A DNA stretch of 64,000 nt from Firmicutes bacterium HGW-Firmicutes-1 (GCA_002841625.1 PHAG01000008.1:224708-288707); one strand, 5' to 3'; positions 1-9,442 are shown, counted from the stretch's first letter. The notes: generated by a model from the letters alone, not told the origin. Made by a program: numbers and translations.

Positions 1-23
1 AATCAATACTTCATATATAGAAA

Positions 24-43
24 TGAAGCCCTATAGGGCTTTT
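24..43 (+). terminator. terminator hairpin, left copy
   Basis: The hairpin AAGCCC-TATA-GGGCTT followed by TT reads as a short intrinsic terminator, presumably for a gene left of the window. An identical 20-nt copy stands at 212-231, on the far side of a palindromic element. The left copy has only a short T-run before the element begins; the right copy is followed by the full run of T. Confidence 0.55.
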
Positions 44-211
44 CAGACTGTCGACAAAAGCATTTTTTCTGATAAGTGTATTCATTATTGGCAGTAAGTG
101 TTCATTTTTCTGGCCTTACCCTTCGGCCGGTCTAGCGAAAAATGAACACTTACTGCCTTTAGTATTAATATAGAAGAAAAAATGCTTTTATCTCTGTTTC
201 GTTAATTTATG
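44..211. repeat. palindromic core element, copy 1
   Basis: This is a nested inverted repeat of about 168 bp. The outer arms are at 56-70 and 172-189 and the inner arms at 90-109 and 138-157, the latter a perfect 20-bp pairing. The central loop at 110-137 carries the family core CTGGCCTTACCC...GGTCTAGCG, which can itself fold through GGCC/GGCC. The same element with nearly the same arms recurs at 48960-49152. No reading frame is apparent. It lies between duplicated terminators, so it resembles a small non-autonomous mobile element; that is inference. Confidence 0.8.
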
Positions 212-236
212 TGAAGCCCTATAGGGCTTTTTTTTA
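212..236 (+). terminator. terminator hairpin, right copy
   Basis: This is an exact repeat of the 20-nt hairpin at 24-43, here followed by an eight-T run that makes it a credible intrinsic terminator. The stretch from here to 331 shows nothing else recognisable. Confidence 0.65.
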
Positions 237-331
237 GTGTTTAAGCATATACGCATAACTAGCTTTCTTTGTATACCTTATTATTAACCCAATGGCAACA
301 GTTAGAATAGAATGAAGTATAAAACCCATTT

Positions 332-402
332 AACCGATGTGCAAGGAAACTTGCATTCGGTTACGAGACCGTAGCGAATGCGGAGGTTTTGTAACATTGA
401 CA
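332..402 (+). repeat. hairpin repeat family B, copy 1
   Basis: A GNRA-capped hairpin (332-345 pairing with 350-362, loop GAAA) is followed by a segment that begins GTTAC at 360-364 and closes with GTAAC at 391-395, with an alternative GCATTCG/CGAATGC pairing inside. It ends in ATTGACA. A second copy stands at 43101-43198. Both copies lie in the gap before a plus-strand gene, here 17 nt before the metallophosphoesterase start. Function unknown; it may be a mobile palindrome or a structured leader. Confidence 0.7.
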
Positions 403-418
403 AAAAGGGGAACGTTCC

Positions 419-1324
419 ATGTCTGTATTTAACCGTTTATCAAACATTTTCGAATCTTCAGATGAAATTCCTTTTGACGACTCCTCAAAAATTGTTCTTA
501 TGAGCGATTGTCATAGAGGTGATGGGAGTTGGGCGGATGACTTTTCTAAGAATCAAAACCTCTATGTTGCGGCCTTAACCCACTACTATCGTGAAAAATT
601 TACTTATATAGAACTTGGGGATGGGGACGAGTTATGGGAAAATAGTAAGATTTCTAACATTATACATATTCATAAAGACGTATTCTGGCTTCTAACTAAA
701 TTTTATGAAAAGGGTAGGCTTCATATGGTTTTTGGAAATCATGATATTGTCAAAGAAAACACAAGTTATATCGAAGAAAACCTACATTATTTTTTCTATG
801 AACGAGAACAAAAGTACTATCCCTTGTTTCCAAATGTTAAGATTCACGAAGGGTTAGTGCTAAAGCATAGCATTACTGGGGATAGAATTTTTCTCGTTCA
901 TGGACATCAAGCTGATTTTCTAAATAGTACACTATGGAGATTAAGTAGATTTTTAGTGAAACATCTATGGAGAAGGCTCGAAATATTTGGTGTTAATGAT
1001 CCAACAAGTGCCGCAAAAAACTACAAGATTAAGTGGAAGGTTGAGAAGAAATTAAGAGATTGGGTAATCAGAAATAAACAAATGCTAATAGCAGGACATA
1101 CCCACAAACCTGTATTCCCAGAGGTGGCTGATCCTCCATATTTTAATGATGGAAGCTGTGTTCACCCAAGAGGCATCATAGCAATTGAAATTACAGAGGG
1201 TTACATTTTACTTGTAAAATGGCAAGTAAAAACAAAGCTAGATGGTACATTATACGTAGGTAGAGAAATGATAGCAGGCCCAAGGATGTTAGAGGATATA
1301 TTCATCTTTAAAAATGACAAATGA
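419..1324 (+). CDS. calcineurin-like metallophosphoesterase
   Basis: This is a 301-residue cytosolic phosphoesterase of the calcineurin-like superfamily, in the sub-group that resembles UDP-diacylglucosamine hydrolases and related phosphatases. All metal-ligand motifs are visible in order: D30-x-H32, GDGDE at about 67-71, GNHD at 106-109, a VHGH motif near 160 and GHTH near 225. A two-metal hydrolase is therefore expected. The substrate cannot be read from the sequence; a lipid A role is unlikely in a Firmicute. The ATG start has a GGGG ribosome site 8 nt upstream. It stands alone before the polyphosphate kinase gene, with which it may share phosphate physiology only by position. Confidence 0.85.
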   Translation: MSVFNRLSNIFESSDEIPFDDSSKIVLMSDCHRGDGSWADDFSKNQNLYVAALTHYYREKFTYIELGDGDELWENSKISNIIHIHKDVFWLLTKFYEKGRLHMVFGNHDIVKENTSYIEENLHYFFYEREQKYYPLFPNVKIHEGLVLKHSITGDRIFLVHGHQADFLNSTLWRLSRFLVKHLWRRLEIFGVNDPTSAAKNYKIKWKVEKKLRDWVIRNKQMLIAGHTHKPVFPEVADPPYFNDGSCVHPRGIIAIEITEGYILLVKWQVKTKLDGTLYVGREMIAGPRMLEDIFIFKNDK

Positions 1325-1461
1325 TGTTACCGTACATGCAGGCATAAAATTACATTTAATTAAATTTACAAAACCAATCAGCAAATCTACTGTAGTCTAC
1401 ATATGGAAATTATGGTAATATATTAATATACATTTATGGAGAAGAGAAAGGGAGGTACCTT

Positions 1462-2271
1462 ATGGGTGATAAAAACAAAATCAATAAAAAAGTTTATGAA
1501 AAAAAGCTAGAAGAGCTTCAAATTGAATTGGTTAAGCTACAAGAATGGGTCAAAGCTAATGGCTTACGTATAGTGGTAATTTTTGAAGGTAGAGATGCTG
1601 CGGGTAAAGGTGGTGTGATCAAAAGAATCACTGAAAATTTAAACCCTCGTGTTTGTAGAGTAGTGGCGTTGGGTGTTCCGACTGAAAAGGAAAAGTCTCA
1701 ATGGTATTTTCAAAGGTATGTAACCCATTTACCTGCTGCTGGTGAAATGGTACTATTTGATAGAAGCTGGTACAATAGAGCAGGTGTTGAAAAAGTAATG
1801 GGATATTGTAGTGATGTCGAATACAATGAATTTTTAAGAAGCTGTCCTGATTTTGAAAGAATGTTGGTTCGCTCGGGTATTATCCTTATTAAGTATTGGT
1901 TTTCAGTTTGTGATGAAGAACAAGAAAAAAGATTTCAAGATCGTATAAATGATCCAACAAAGAGATGGAAGATTAGCCCAATAGATCTCGAGTCTAGAAA
2001 ATACTGGGTGGACTATTCAAAGGCTAAGGATGCGATGTTCGAGTATACAGATATCAAACAAGCTCCTTGGTATGTGGTAAATGCAGATATTAAAACCCAT
2101 GCAAGACTCAATTGTATTTCCCATTTATTAAGCTTAGTGCCTTATAAAGATTTGACTCCAGAAAAAATTTCTTTGCCCAATCGACAAAATGACGAAGCTT
2201 ATATTCGTCCACCATTGGATGAACAGACATTTGTGCCTGATATTACTAAAAAACTATTAAAAAATAATTAA
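1462..2271 (+). CDS. ppk2: polyphosphate kinase 2 family protein
   Basis: This 269-residue protein transfers phosphate between polyphosphate and nucleotides (PPK2 family). The P-loop GRDAAGKGG spans 43-51 and the Walker B region FDRSWYNRAG starts at about 99, both diagnostic of PPK2. The conserved block RINDPTKRWK follows near 170, and the length fits a single-domain PPK2. Whether it favours ADP, GDP or AMP cannot be decided by eye. A strong GGGAGG site lies 7 nt before the ATG. A hairpin about 100 nt downstream (2372-2403) probably ends the transcript. The gene is monocistronic. Confidence 0.92.
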   Translation: MGDKNKINKKVYEKKLEELQIELVKLQEWVKANGLRIVVIFEGRDAAGKGGVIKRITENLNPRVCRVVALGVPTEKEKSQWYFQRYVTHLPAAGEMVLFDRSWYNRAGVEKVMGYCSDVEYNEFLRSCPDFERMLVRSGIILIKYWFSVCDEEQEKRFQDRINDPTKRWKISPIDLESRKYWVDYSKAKDAMFEYTDIKQAPWYVVNADIKTHARLNCISHLLSLVPYKDLTPEKISLPNRQNDEAYIRPPLDEQTFVPDITKKLLKNN

Positions 2272-2371
2272 TATAGCCTCAGGACTAACTGAATTTCTTT
2301 AGCGTGTATTTGATCTTATGATATTGAATAACGCAAAACAGTAACACAAAAATAAATAATAAATATCACAT

Positions 2372-2409
2372 AGCTTCCAATGTCTGTAAAGACTTTGGAA
2401 GCTTTTATA
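2372..2409 (+). terminator. probable terminator after ppk2
   Basis: The 9-bp stem AGCTTCCAA/TTGGAAGCT (2372-2380 with 2395-2403) is followed by TTTATA. The rest of the gap 2272-2548 is AT-rich with no recognised gene. Confidence 0.6.
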
Positions 2410-2548
2410 ATGAATTTTATTGGAAAAATAGCAATAAAAATAATTTGACATAAATACAATAACTTTGTCGATATTTGAAATAATTACAGTTTTATACAAC
2501 TTAATTTAAATAAATTTTACAATGTAATATAATTTTATAATTAACAAG

Positions 2549-2577
2549 TTGACAAAACGTTTGTAAACTTATACAAT
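2549..2577 (+). promoter_or_regulatory. sigma-A promoter of glycan operon
   Basis: TTGACA at 2549-2554 and TACAAT at 2572-2577 are separated by exactly 17 bp. It is the natural promoter for the seven-gene run that begins at 2677, leaving a leader of roughly 90 nt. Confidence 0.75.
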
Positions 2578-2676
2578 AATAATAGTTTTTTGGTGAGATT
2601 TAGTTGGGGATTTTTATATGAAAGAATACACTGGGAGGTATTTAAAAAGGAATTGATGAAAGAAAGGGGTAATACC

Positions 2677-3555
2677 GTGACAGAAATAATGGTGAGCATA
2701 TGCTGTATTACATACAACCAAGAAAAGTATATTTCAGAAACATTGGAAGGTTTTTTAATGCAAAAAACGGATTTTGAATATGAAATATTAATACATGATG
2801 ACGCCTCGACAGATCAAACAGCAGCAATCATTAAGCAGTATGAAACAAAGTACCCAGGTATTATTAAATCAATATACCAAAAAACAAATCAGTATTCTAA
2901 AGGTGTAAAAATCGACCTAACATTTAATTTCCCAAGAGCAAAGGGAAAGTACATTGCCCTTTGTGAAGGAGATGATTATTGGACAGATGTAAATAAATTA
3001 CAATTACAAGTAGAATTTATGGAAAAACATGCCAATTGTAGCTTGTGTACGCATATGGCCGAAAAAATTTCAAATGATCTAAAAAATATCGGTTATATTA
3101 GACCGAATGTAGGCGACAGGGAATATAAAACTGACGATGTAATTCGTGGTGGAGGTAGTGCATTTGCTACAAATTCTATGATGTTTCCAACAAAGCTAGT
3201 GAAGGAACTTCCTGACTTTTACGTAAAAGCGCCAGTGGGAGATTATCCATTAGCAATTTTTCTATCCTTATATGGCAATGTGCAATATATCGATTTATGC
3301 ATGTCTGCTTATCGTGTTTTGTCGATTGGTTCATGGAGTAGTAAGCTAGAAGCAAATCCCGAAAAGAAGCGTACACATAATAAAAGGATTGAAACAATGC
3401 TATATGAAATTGACGAATTTGCAAATTATGCGTATACACAGGAAATTAGGAATTATATTATCAAACAAGAAATTTGTTTGTACATGAAAAACCTTATTGG
3501 ACAATACATCCCCTTTGCAGGTATATTGTGGAGAAAAATTAAGAATATCGTGTAA
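2677..3555 (+). CDS. family 2 glycosyltransferase
   Basis: This GT-A type glycosyltransferase transfers a sugar from a nucleotide donor during surface-glycan assembly at the inner membrane face. The N-terminus has the typical beta strand VSICCITYNQEKYI, then IHDDASTD and the nucleotide/metal motif GDDYW. I place the start at the GTG at 2677, because AGGGG lies 6 nt upstream and the GT2 fold begins immediately. ATG 2656 is an alternative, while the longer frame from 2590 adds residues unlike the family. It is the first gene of the operon and is followed after 15 bp by the flippase. Donor and acceptor are not predictable. Confidence 0.88.
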   Translation: MTEIMVSICCITYNQEKYISETLEGFLMQKTDFEYEILIHDDASTDQTAAIIKQYETKYPGIIKSIYQKTNQYSKGVKIDLTFNFPRAKGKYIALCEGDDYWTDVNKLQLQVEFMEKHANCSLCTHMAEKISNDLKNIGYIRPNVGDREYKTDDVIRGGGSAFATNSMMFPTKLVKELPDFYVKAPVGDYPLAIFLSLYGNVQYIDLCMSAYRVLSIGSWSSKLEANPEKKRTHNKRIETMLYEIDEFANYAYTQEIRNYIIKQEICLYMKNLIGQYIPFAGILWRKIKNIV

Positions 3556-3570
3556 AGGAGAAATGGCTTT

Positions 3571-5076
3571 ATGAATGCTCTTAATATGAAAAACACAATC
3601 CTTTACGGTCTTTTCTGGAAACTGATGGAGCGTGGAGGAACCCAAGGAATACAATTTATAGTTCAAATTATTTTAGCAAGATTATTGCTACCAGAATACT
3701 ACGGGTTAATTGCGCTGATTACAGTTTTTATAGCCATAGCAAATGTTTTTGTACAAAGCGGTTTTAGCACCGCCTTAATTCAAAAAAAAGATGTGGACGA
3801 GTTGGATTTTAATTCAGTATTCTATATTGGGTTATCAGTGGCCATTGTGATGTATATCATTATATTTTTTTCTGCACCCCTTATAGCAGCTTTTTATAAG
3901 GAACCTAAGCTCATTCTCGTTCTTCGGGTATTGTCCTTAACTTTATTCTTTGGTGCGATGAACGCCATACAAATGGCTATAGTATCAAGAACCATGCAGT
4001 TTAAAAGGTTTTTTTTTAGTAGTTTAGGAGGGATCATCATTTCAGGAGTTGTGGGCATTGCTATGGCTTTTATGGGATTTGGCGTTTGGGCTTTGGTTGG
4101 ACAACAGCTCAGTAATGGCTTTGTGGTTACGAGTATCTTATGGTTTACAGTGCAATGGCAACCTAAATTTCAATTCTCTTTAGCCAGAGTCAAAAGCCTT
4201 TTTGCATTTGGATGGAAGCTTTTGGTTTCATCTTTGCTCGAGACAGTATACAACAATGTTTATGGGCTGGTCATAGGGAGGACCTATAATGCGCAGATGC
4301 TGGGATACTATAACAGAGGTGATCAATTTCCTAATATGATTGTAACAAACATAAATGGTACTATTTCAAGTGTCTTACTACCATCACTTGCAGCACATCA
4401 ACAGGATAAAGATAGAGTGAAAAGAATGGTGCGTCGGTCTATTGTAACGAGTGCCTTTATCATATTTCCAGCAATGGTAGGCTTGGCGGTATGTGCCCAC
4501 CCTTTGGTGAGGATATTGCTAACTGACAAATGGTTAGCTTGTGTTCCTTTTTTACAGCTCATGTGCATATCCTATGCTTTCTGGCCCATACACACAGCTA
4601 ATTTGCAGGCAATTAATGCACTCGGGCGAAGTGATATTTTTTTGAAATTAGAAATTATTAAAAAGTGTCTTGGTGTAGCCGTGTTGTGTGTAAGCATTCC
4701 TTTCGGCATTTATGTCATGATTGCATTTAAACCAATAGTATCTTTTGTTTCTACGCTTATAAATTCATTCCCGAATAGGAAATTATTAAACTATAGTTTT
4801 AAGGAACAGTGGTTGGATATTATGCCTTCAACCTTACTATCCATAACAATGGGCGTAATTATATATGCAATAAATTTTATCGGTTGGAATGCTTGGGTAA
4901 CACTTATTCTTCAGTTGAGCATAGGAACAGTATTATATCTTGGAATGGCCCATGTTTTCAAGTTAGAGTGTTACAGATATTTGGTGGATACAATAAAAGA
5001 ATTTTTTTGGGAAAGAAAGCAGGAGAGGTGTAAAAATGAAAAATTTGATCATCGTGGGGGCCGGAAATGCAGCTAG
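3571..5076 (+). CDS. polysaccharide flippase, Wzx/MOP family
   Basis: This 501-residue multi-pass membrane protein belongs to the lipopolysaccharide/teichuronic-type branch of the MOP exporters. The family signature appears at the N-terminus (WKLMERGGTQGIQFIVQIIL followed by ARLLLPEYYGL), and about a dozen hydrophobic segments follow. It should flip lipid-linked glycan units across the cytoplasmic membrane. Its last 41 bp overlap the next gene, which suggests translational coupling. No Wzy polymerase or initiating transferase is in the window, so the locus is incomplete here or its partners are elsewhere. Confidence 0.9.
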   Translation: MNALNMKNTILYGLFWKLMERGGTQGIQFIVQIILARLLLPEYYGLIALITVFIAIANVFVQSGFSTALIQKKDVDELDFNSVFYIGLSVAIVMYIIIFFSAPLIAAFYKEPKLILVLRVLSLTLFFGAMNAIQMAIVSRTMQFKRFFFSSLGGIIISGVVGIAMAFMGFGVWALVGQQLSNGFVVTSILWFTVQWQPKFQFSLARVKSLFAFGWKLLVSSLLETVYNNVYGLVIGRTYNAQMLGYYNRGDQFPNMIVTNINGTISSVLLPSLAAHQQDKDRVKRMVRRSIVTSAFIIFPAMVGLAVCAHPLVRILLTDKWLACVPFLQLMCISYAFWPIHTANLQAINALGRSDIFLKLEIIKKCLGVAVLCVSIPFGIYVMIAFKPIVSFVSTLINSFPNRKLLNYSFKEQWLDIMPSTLLSITMGVIIYAINFIGWNAWVTLILQLSIGTVLYLGMAHVFKLECYRYLVDTIKEFFWERKQERCKNEKFDHRGGRKCS

Positions 5077-5674
5077 AGTAGTATTGCAGTTAGCTAAGGA
5101 TATGAATAGAGAAAAGCTTAGGTGGAACATCAAGGGATTCATAGCAGATAGTGGGTTGGATATAAAAAAACTAACCAATGGAGACTTTGATATTATTGGT
5201 ACCATTGAAGACTGGCATCCAAGTGATCAAGAGGTATTTACATGTGCTATTGCAGAACCTAAGGGAAGAGAAGCCGTAGTTATGAAACTCAAAGCACGTG
5301 GAGCAGAATTTGTTAATCTGATACATCCAACAGCACAGATTAGTGATTATTGTGAAATTGGAGAAGGTGTTATCATAAGTCCTTTCACTTATGTACAGGC
5401 GAATGCAAAACTTGGAAATTTTGTTTATCTTATGTCAGGTGTTGCTCACGATGTAAAAGTTCAGGATTATACAACGATTTGTGGACGGTGCTGTATAACA
5501 GGAAATGTACAGATTGGTAGACGTGTATTTATCGCTAGTAGTGCAACAATCATTCCTGAAATAAAAGTTGGCGATGATGCTTTTGTATGTGCGGGTAGTG
5601 TTGTGAATCGTGATGTGATAGGTGGAACGAAGGTATTTGGTAATCCAGCAAGGGTAATCAGTAAACCAAAATGA
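5036..5674 (+). CDS. PglD/NeuD-like sugar O/N-acyltransferase
   Basis: A 212-residue protein with an N-terminal nucleotide-sugar binding Rossmann-like segment (NLIIVGAGNAARVVL) and a C-terminal left-handed beta helix of hexapeptide repeats (IHPTAQISDYCEIGEGVIISP onward to VCAGSVVNRDV). This is the architecture of PglD and NeuD, which acetylate amino-sugars or sialic-acid-like sugars. The near-terminal GNPARVI is typical. It overlaps the flippase gene by 41 bp and starts at ATG 5036 after GAGAGGTG. Together with the DegT aminotransferase at 8186 it suggests an acylated amino-sugar, though the acyl group could come from the ACP encoded next. Confidence 0.88.
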   Translation: MKNLIIVGAGNAARVVLQLAKDMNREKLRWNIKGFIADSGLDIKKLTNGDFDIIGTIEDWHPSDQEVFTCAIAEPKGREAVVMKLKARGAEFVNLIHPTAQISDYCEIGEGVIISPFTYVQANAKLGNFVYLMSGVAHDVKVQDYTTICGRCCITGNVQIGRRVFIASSATIIPEIKVGDDAFVCAGSVVNRDVIGGTKVFGNPARVISKPK

Positions 5675-5695
5675 AAGTAGTAGGGGGACAAGCAA

Positions 5696-5935
5696 ATGGA
5701 TCATGTAAAAAAATATAACAGTATATTTATAGAGGTTTTTGACGTAGAGGTAACAGAATTAAATAATGATTTTACAATTGATTATAAAAGCAATTGGGAC
5801 TCAATCAGACACCTAAGCCTTATAGCAGCCTTGGAAGATGAATTTGATATGATGTTAGATACAGATGATATATTGGAATTTAATTCATACGAAAAGGGAA
5901 AGCATTTATTGGCTAAATATGGTATTGAATTATAG
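5696..5935 (+). CDS. acyl carrier protein
   Basis: A 79-residue acidic helical protein with the ACP four-helix pattern. The phosphopantetheine site is D35-S36 in NWDSIRHLSLIAALEDEFD, where the usual DSL is DSI. The start ATG follows GGGGGA by 7 nt. It lies between the acyltransferase and the FabG-like SDR and before an AMP-ligase, so it is probably a dedicated carrier of this locus and not the housekeeping AcpP. The ligase would load it and the SDR or a LuxC-type reductase would act on the bound acyl group; this is inference. Confidence 0.85.
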   Translation: MDHVKKYNSIFIEVFDVEVTELNNDFTIDYKSNWDSIRHLSLIAALEDEFDMMLDTDDILEFNSYEKGKHLLAKYGIEL

Positions 5936-5955
5936 CGTTATTGGAGGAAGTGGGA

Positions 5956-6711
5956 ATGTCTAACTCAAGATTATTAGAAGGAAAAGTCTGCCTAATAACA
6001 GGAACAAGTAGGGGTATAGGTAGATCAATCGCAGAACAGTTTGCCAAGGAAGGTGCCATCGTTTATGCGAATGCACGAGGCAATGGCTCTATTGATGAGT
6101 GGGCCAAGGAGAACTCAGAACGTTATCATACTGTTGTTGTCCCATTGTACTTTGACATTACAGATACAGCAGCTTCAAAAGAAGCTGTTATGAAAATAAA
6201 GCAGGAGCAAGGGCATATTGATGTACTCGTCAACAATGCAGCAGTAGAAATTGGTGAATTAATTGGCATGATTTCTCATGAGAGTATGATGAAAATGTTT
6301 GAAGTGAATGTTTACGCACTGATTAACTTATTGCAATTTGTAGCTAGGATTATGTCAAATCAGACAGGTGGAAGTATTATCAATATATCATCGGTAGTCG
6401 GGCTAAGGGGCAATAGAGGGCAGTTGGTCTATTCAGCAACAAAAGGTGCGGTTATAGCCTTGACCAAATCTGCAGCGAAAGAACTCGCACCTAAGAATAT
6501 ACGAGTCAATTCTGTAGCACCAGGTCTAACAGATACAGATATGGTTAGGGAATTCGACAGGGAGCATTTAAAGGAGCGTATTTCTAATATCGGAATGGGA
6601 AGATTGGCCAAACCTGAGGATATAGCAGGTGCATGTGTTTTCTTAGCATCGGATTTATCAGAATACATATCGGGTCAAATTTTGGGAGTAGATGGTTGTT
6701 CAATTTTATAG
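5956..6711 (+). CDS. SDR oxidoreductase, FabG-like
   Basis: A 251-residue short-chain dehydrogenase/reductase. It has the cofactor loop TGTSRGIG at 15-22, NNAA, a catalytic serine in NISS, and Y159-x3-K163 in YSATKG. The best family match is 3-oxoacyl-ACP reductase. The start is ATG 5956 with GGAGG 8 nt upstream; a TTG five codons earlier lies within that ribosome site. Being next to an ACP, it could reduce a 3-oxoacyl-ACP or a keto-sugar. It ends 15 bp before the AMP-ligase. Confidence 0.9.
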   Translation: MSNSRLLEGKVCLITGTSRGIGRSIAEQFAKEGAIVYANARGNGSIDEWAKENSERYHTVVVPLYFDITDTAASKEAVMKIKQEQGHIDVLVNNAAVEIGELIGMISHESMMKMFEVNVYALINLLQFVARIMSNQTGGSIINISSVVGLRGNRGQLVYSATKGAVIALTKSAAKELAPKNIRVNSVAPGLTDTDMVREFDREHLKERISNIGMGRLAKPEDIAGACVFLASDLSEYISGQILGVDGCSIL

Positions 6712-6726
6712 AGGATGGTATAAGAG

Positions 6727-8145
6727 ATGTTTCTAAAATTAGATCAGAAGAAAAGCTTTGCAACTGCTGCTATTGATGACAGTGGAAGCTCAATTTCCTA
6801 TGGAGAACTCTGTGATTTTGTTGAAGATTTTTATTTGAGAGTTGGAAAAAGGACATTAATCTTTAACCTGTCAGAGAATTGCATCGGTTCTATGGCGGGA
6901 TATGTAGCTTGTCTTGATAAGAAAGTAGTACCTCTTTTGATTAAGTGCGACTTGGATAGGAGTTTGTTAAGGTTTTTGATCGATCTATATAGACCTGAAT
7001 ATATTTGGATGCCAAAACGGTATAATCAAGAATTTAATTATATGCAAGTTTATGAGCAATATGGATATGTGCTTTGTAAAACAGGCCTTCAAACTTATGA
7101 ATTGTACCATGATCTTTCGCTTCTGCTTATGACCTCGGGTTCAACGGGTAGCCCAAAGCTCGTACGTCACAGCTATTCTAATATTCAAGCAAACGCTCAG
7201 AATGTTGCTGCTTTTTTTGAACTCGATGAAATTGATTGTGGCATTGCCTTATTGCCTATGCAATATACAATGGGGCTTTCTGTGGTAACGAGTCATCTAT
7301 ATGCTGGAGCTACAGTTTTATTGACAACATTAGCAATGACGGAAAAGAAATTTTGGGAATTTATCAAAGAACATAATGCTACGAGTTTTACTGGGGTCCC
7401 TTATAATTTTGAAGTTTTAAAAAAATTAAGATTTTTTAAAATGAAATTACCTTATTTAAAAATGATTACCCAAGGTGGGGGTAAATTATCAGAAGATTTG
7501 TTTAGAGAATATTCTGAATTTGCTAAGAGGACGGGAAAAAAGTTCATAGCAACTTATGGTCAAACTGAAGGAACAGCACGAATGGCTTATCTGCCTGCGG
7601 AATTGGCAACAATAAAAATTGGAAGCATAGGTGGTGCGATACCAAATGGCCATCTTTCACTGATTGATGATGATGGATTAGAAATTGAAGAAATGGAAGC
7701 TGTTGGAGAAATGGTATACCGTGGTCCTAATGTAACTTTAGGTTATGCCCAAGATGGAGATGATTTGGTGAGGGGTGACGAGCGAAATGGCGTATTATAT
7801 ACGGGGGATATAGCTCGACGGGATGCTGATGGGTGCTACTATATTGTTGGACGTCTGAACAGGTTTTTAAAGCTTTATGGTCTTCGTGTGAGTCTAGATG
7901 AAATAGAGCACTTGGTTAAAAAAGCTTTTGATATAGATTGTGCATGCATGGGTAATGATGAAAAGATGACCATATTTATCACCGATCAAGATAAGCAGGA
8001 AGGCGTATTTAAGTACATAGCTGAAAAAACAGGCATTTATACAAAGGCATTTGAAATACGTTTTATAAATGAGATACCACAAAATGATGCAGGGAAAACT
8101 TTATATAAGAAATTAGAAACTTTGTATGATCAAATTCTTATTTAG
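6727..8145 (+). CDS. AMP-dependent acyl-CoA/ACP synthetase (ANL)
   Basis: This 472-residue ANL-superfamily enzyme activates a carboxylate with ATP as acyl-AMP and passes it to a thiol, CoA or ACP. The P-loop is MTSGSTGSPK near residues 137-146, the A5 motif is TYGQTEG, the A7/A8 region is YTGDIARRDADG and GRLNRFLKLYG, and the terminal catalytic lysine motif is AGKTLYKK. It is somewhat short, mainly at the N-terminus. Its position two genes after an acyl carrier protein suggests that it loads that ACP. The acyl substrate is unknown. Confidence 0.87.
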   Translation: MFLKLDQKKSFATAAIDDSGSSISYGELCDFVEDFYLRVGKRTLIFNLSENCIGSMAGYVACLDKKVVPLLIKCDLDRSLLRFLIDLYRPEYIWMPKRYNQEFNYMQVYEQYGYVLCKTGLQTYELYHDLSLLLMTSGSTGSPKLVRHSYSNIQANAQNVAAFFELDEIDCGIALLPMQYTMGLSVVTSHLYAGATVLLTTLAMTEKKFWEFIKEHNATSFTGVPYNFEVLKKLRFFKMKLPYLKMITQGGGKLSEDLFREYSEFAKRTGKKFIATYGQTEGTARMAYLPAELATIKIGSIGGAIPNGHLSLIDDDGLEIEEMEAVGEMVYRGPNVTLGYAQDGDDLVRGDERNGVLYTGDIARRDADGCYYIVGRLNRFLKLYGLRVSLDEIEHLVKKAFDIDCACMGNDEKMTIFITDQDKQEGVFKYIAEKTGIYTKAFEIRFINEIPQNDAGKTLYKKLETLYDQILI

Positions 8146-8185
8146 ATGAGACGAATGAGGCAGGATATACTAGGAGGTATTCTTT

Positions 8186-9280
8186 ATGATGAAAGCAATC
8201 CAAGTAACGCGTTCCTCAATGCCGGATTTTGAGGAGTACATAGAAGAGATTAAAGACTTATGGGAAAGCCGCTGGCTGACGAACAATGGTATAAAGCATA
8301 TACAATTAGAAGCAGAATTATCAAAGTATTTGAACACTCAAAATCTGACACTTTTTACAAATGGTCATATGGCCTTGGAGTGTGTTATAGCGGCCCTTAA
8401 CCTTTCAGGAGAAGTGATCACAACACCATTTACTTTCGCATCTACAACACATGCTATTGTAAGGAATGACTTGGAACCAGTGTTTTGTGATATTAATCCA
8501 GATGACTATACCCTTGATACACAAAAGCTAGAAGGTCTTATTACAGATAAGACGTCTGCAATCCTTCCTGCTCATGTATATGGGAGCATATGCAATGTCA
8601 ATGAAGTTGAAAAAATAGCAAAGAAATATGATCTTAAAGTAATCTATGATGCGGCACATGCATTTGGGGTTACTGTTGACGGTATAGGGGTTGGCAGTTT
8701 CGGAGATGCCTCGATGTTTAGTTTTCATGCAACAAAAGTATTCAATACGATTGAAGGGGGAGCAATTACATTTAGGGATGTTATGCTCACTAAATTGTTA
8801 GATAACTTAAAGAATTTTGGCATTACTGGTCCGGAGTCGGTTGAAGGTATTGGTGGTAATTGTAAAATGAATGAATTCCAAGCAGCAATGGGAATTTGCA
8901 ATCTTCGAAATGTTGATGAAGAAATTGAGAAACGGAAAACTGTTGTGGCAAGATATGTTAAACGATTGAGTGGTGTTAAGGGCATTAGGTTGATAAAACC
9001 CCAACCAGGCGTAAAGCATAATTATGCTTTTGTACCAGCTGTATTTGATGGCTTTACAAGCAATCGGGATGAGGTTTGTGCAGCGCTAGAAAATGAAAAT
9101 ATTTATGCGAGAAAGTATTTTTATCCACTTACAAATACGTTTGAGTGTTATAAAGATAGATTTGATGTTAAAGAAACGCCAGTTGCGCAGTATATTGCTG
9201 AAAGGATACTAACATTGCCACTTTATGCTGATTTGTCTCTGGAGGATGTCGATAGAATTTGTGAAATTATTTTAAAGTAG
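8186..9280 (+). CDS. DegT/DnrJ/EryC1 sugar aminotransferase
   Basis: A 364-residue PLP-dependent aminotransferase acting on a keto-sugar nucleotide to make an amino-sugar. The Schiff-base lysine is K184 in SFHATKVFNTIEGG, with DAAHAFG upstream. AGGAGG precedes two consecutive ATG codons; the first is used here. It is the last gene of the promoter-2549 operon, and a strong hairpin at 9363-9392 follows. It pairs functionally with the PglD-like acyltransferase in building an acylated amino-sugar. Confidence 0.9.
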   Translation: MMKAIQVTRSSMPDFEEYIEEIKDLWESRWLTNNGIKHIQLEAELSKYLNTQNLTLFTNGHMALECVIAALNLSGEVITTPFTFASTTHAIVRNDLEPVFCDINPDDYTLDTQKLEGLITDKTSAILPAHVYGSICNVNEVEKIAKKYDLKVIYDAAHAFGVTVDGIGVGSFGDASMFSFHATKVFNTIEGGAITFRDVMLTKLLDNLKNFGITGPESVEGIGGNCKMNEFQAAMGICNLRNVDEEIEKRKTVVARYVKRLSGVKGIRLIKPQPGVKHNYAFVPAVFDGFTSNRDEVCAALENENIYARKYFYPLTNTFECYKDRFDVKETPVAQYIAERILTLPLYADLSLEDVDRICEIILK

Positions 9281-9362
9281 AGATTCATTATTGTAACAGG
9301 CAGTCCTATTCAATAGAGAAGATTCTACTTGTTTATTGGAAGATGCTTTCCTAGTAAATGAA

Positions 9363-9392
9363 AACGCGTGATATCATTTGATATCACGCGTT
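9363..9392. terminator. bidirectional terminator
   Basis: A perfect 14-bp stem (9363-9376 with 9379-9392) with a two-base loop lies between the convergent aminotransferase and NhaC genes. T-rich or A-rich flanks allow it to act in both directions. It is very long for a terminator, so a cruciform or protein site is possible. Confidence 0.6.
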
Positions 9393-9442
9393 ACTTTATA
9401 ATGGGGCATAACTATGTAGCTACAATTCTAGATGGCGATCTT

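Noticed and set aside
110..137. Palindrome core as an integron attC site
   Set aside because: The conserved attC ends (RYYYAAC/GTTRRRY) are absent, no integrase gene is near, and the conserved part is the loop and not the base of the hairpin.
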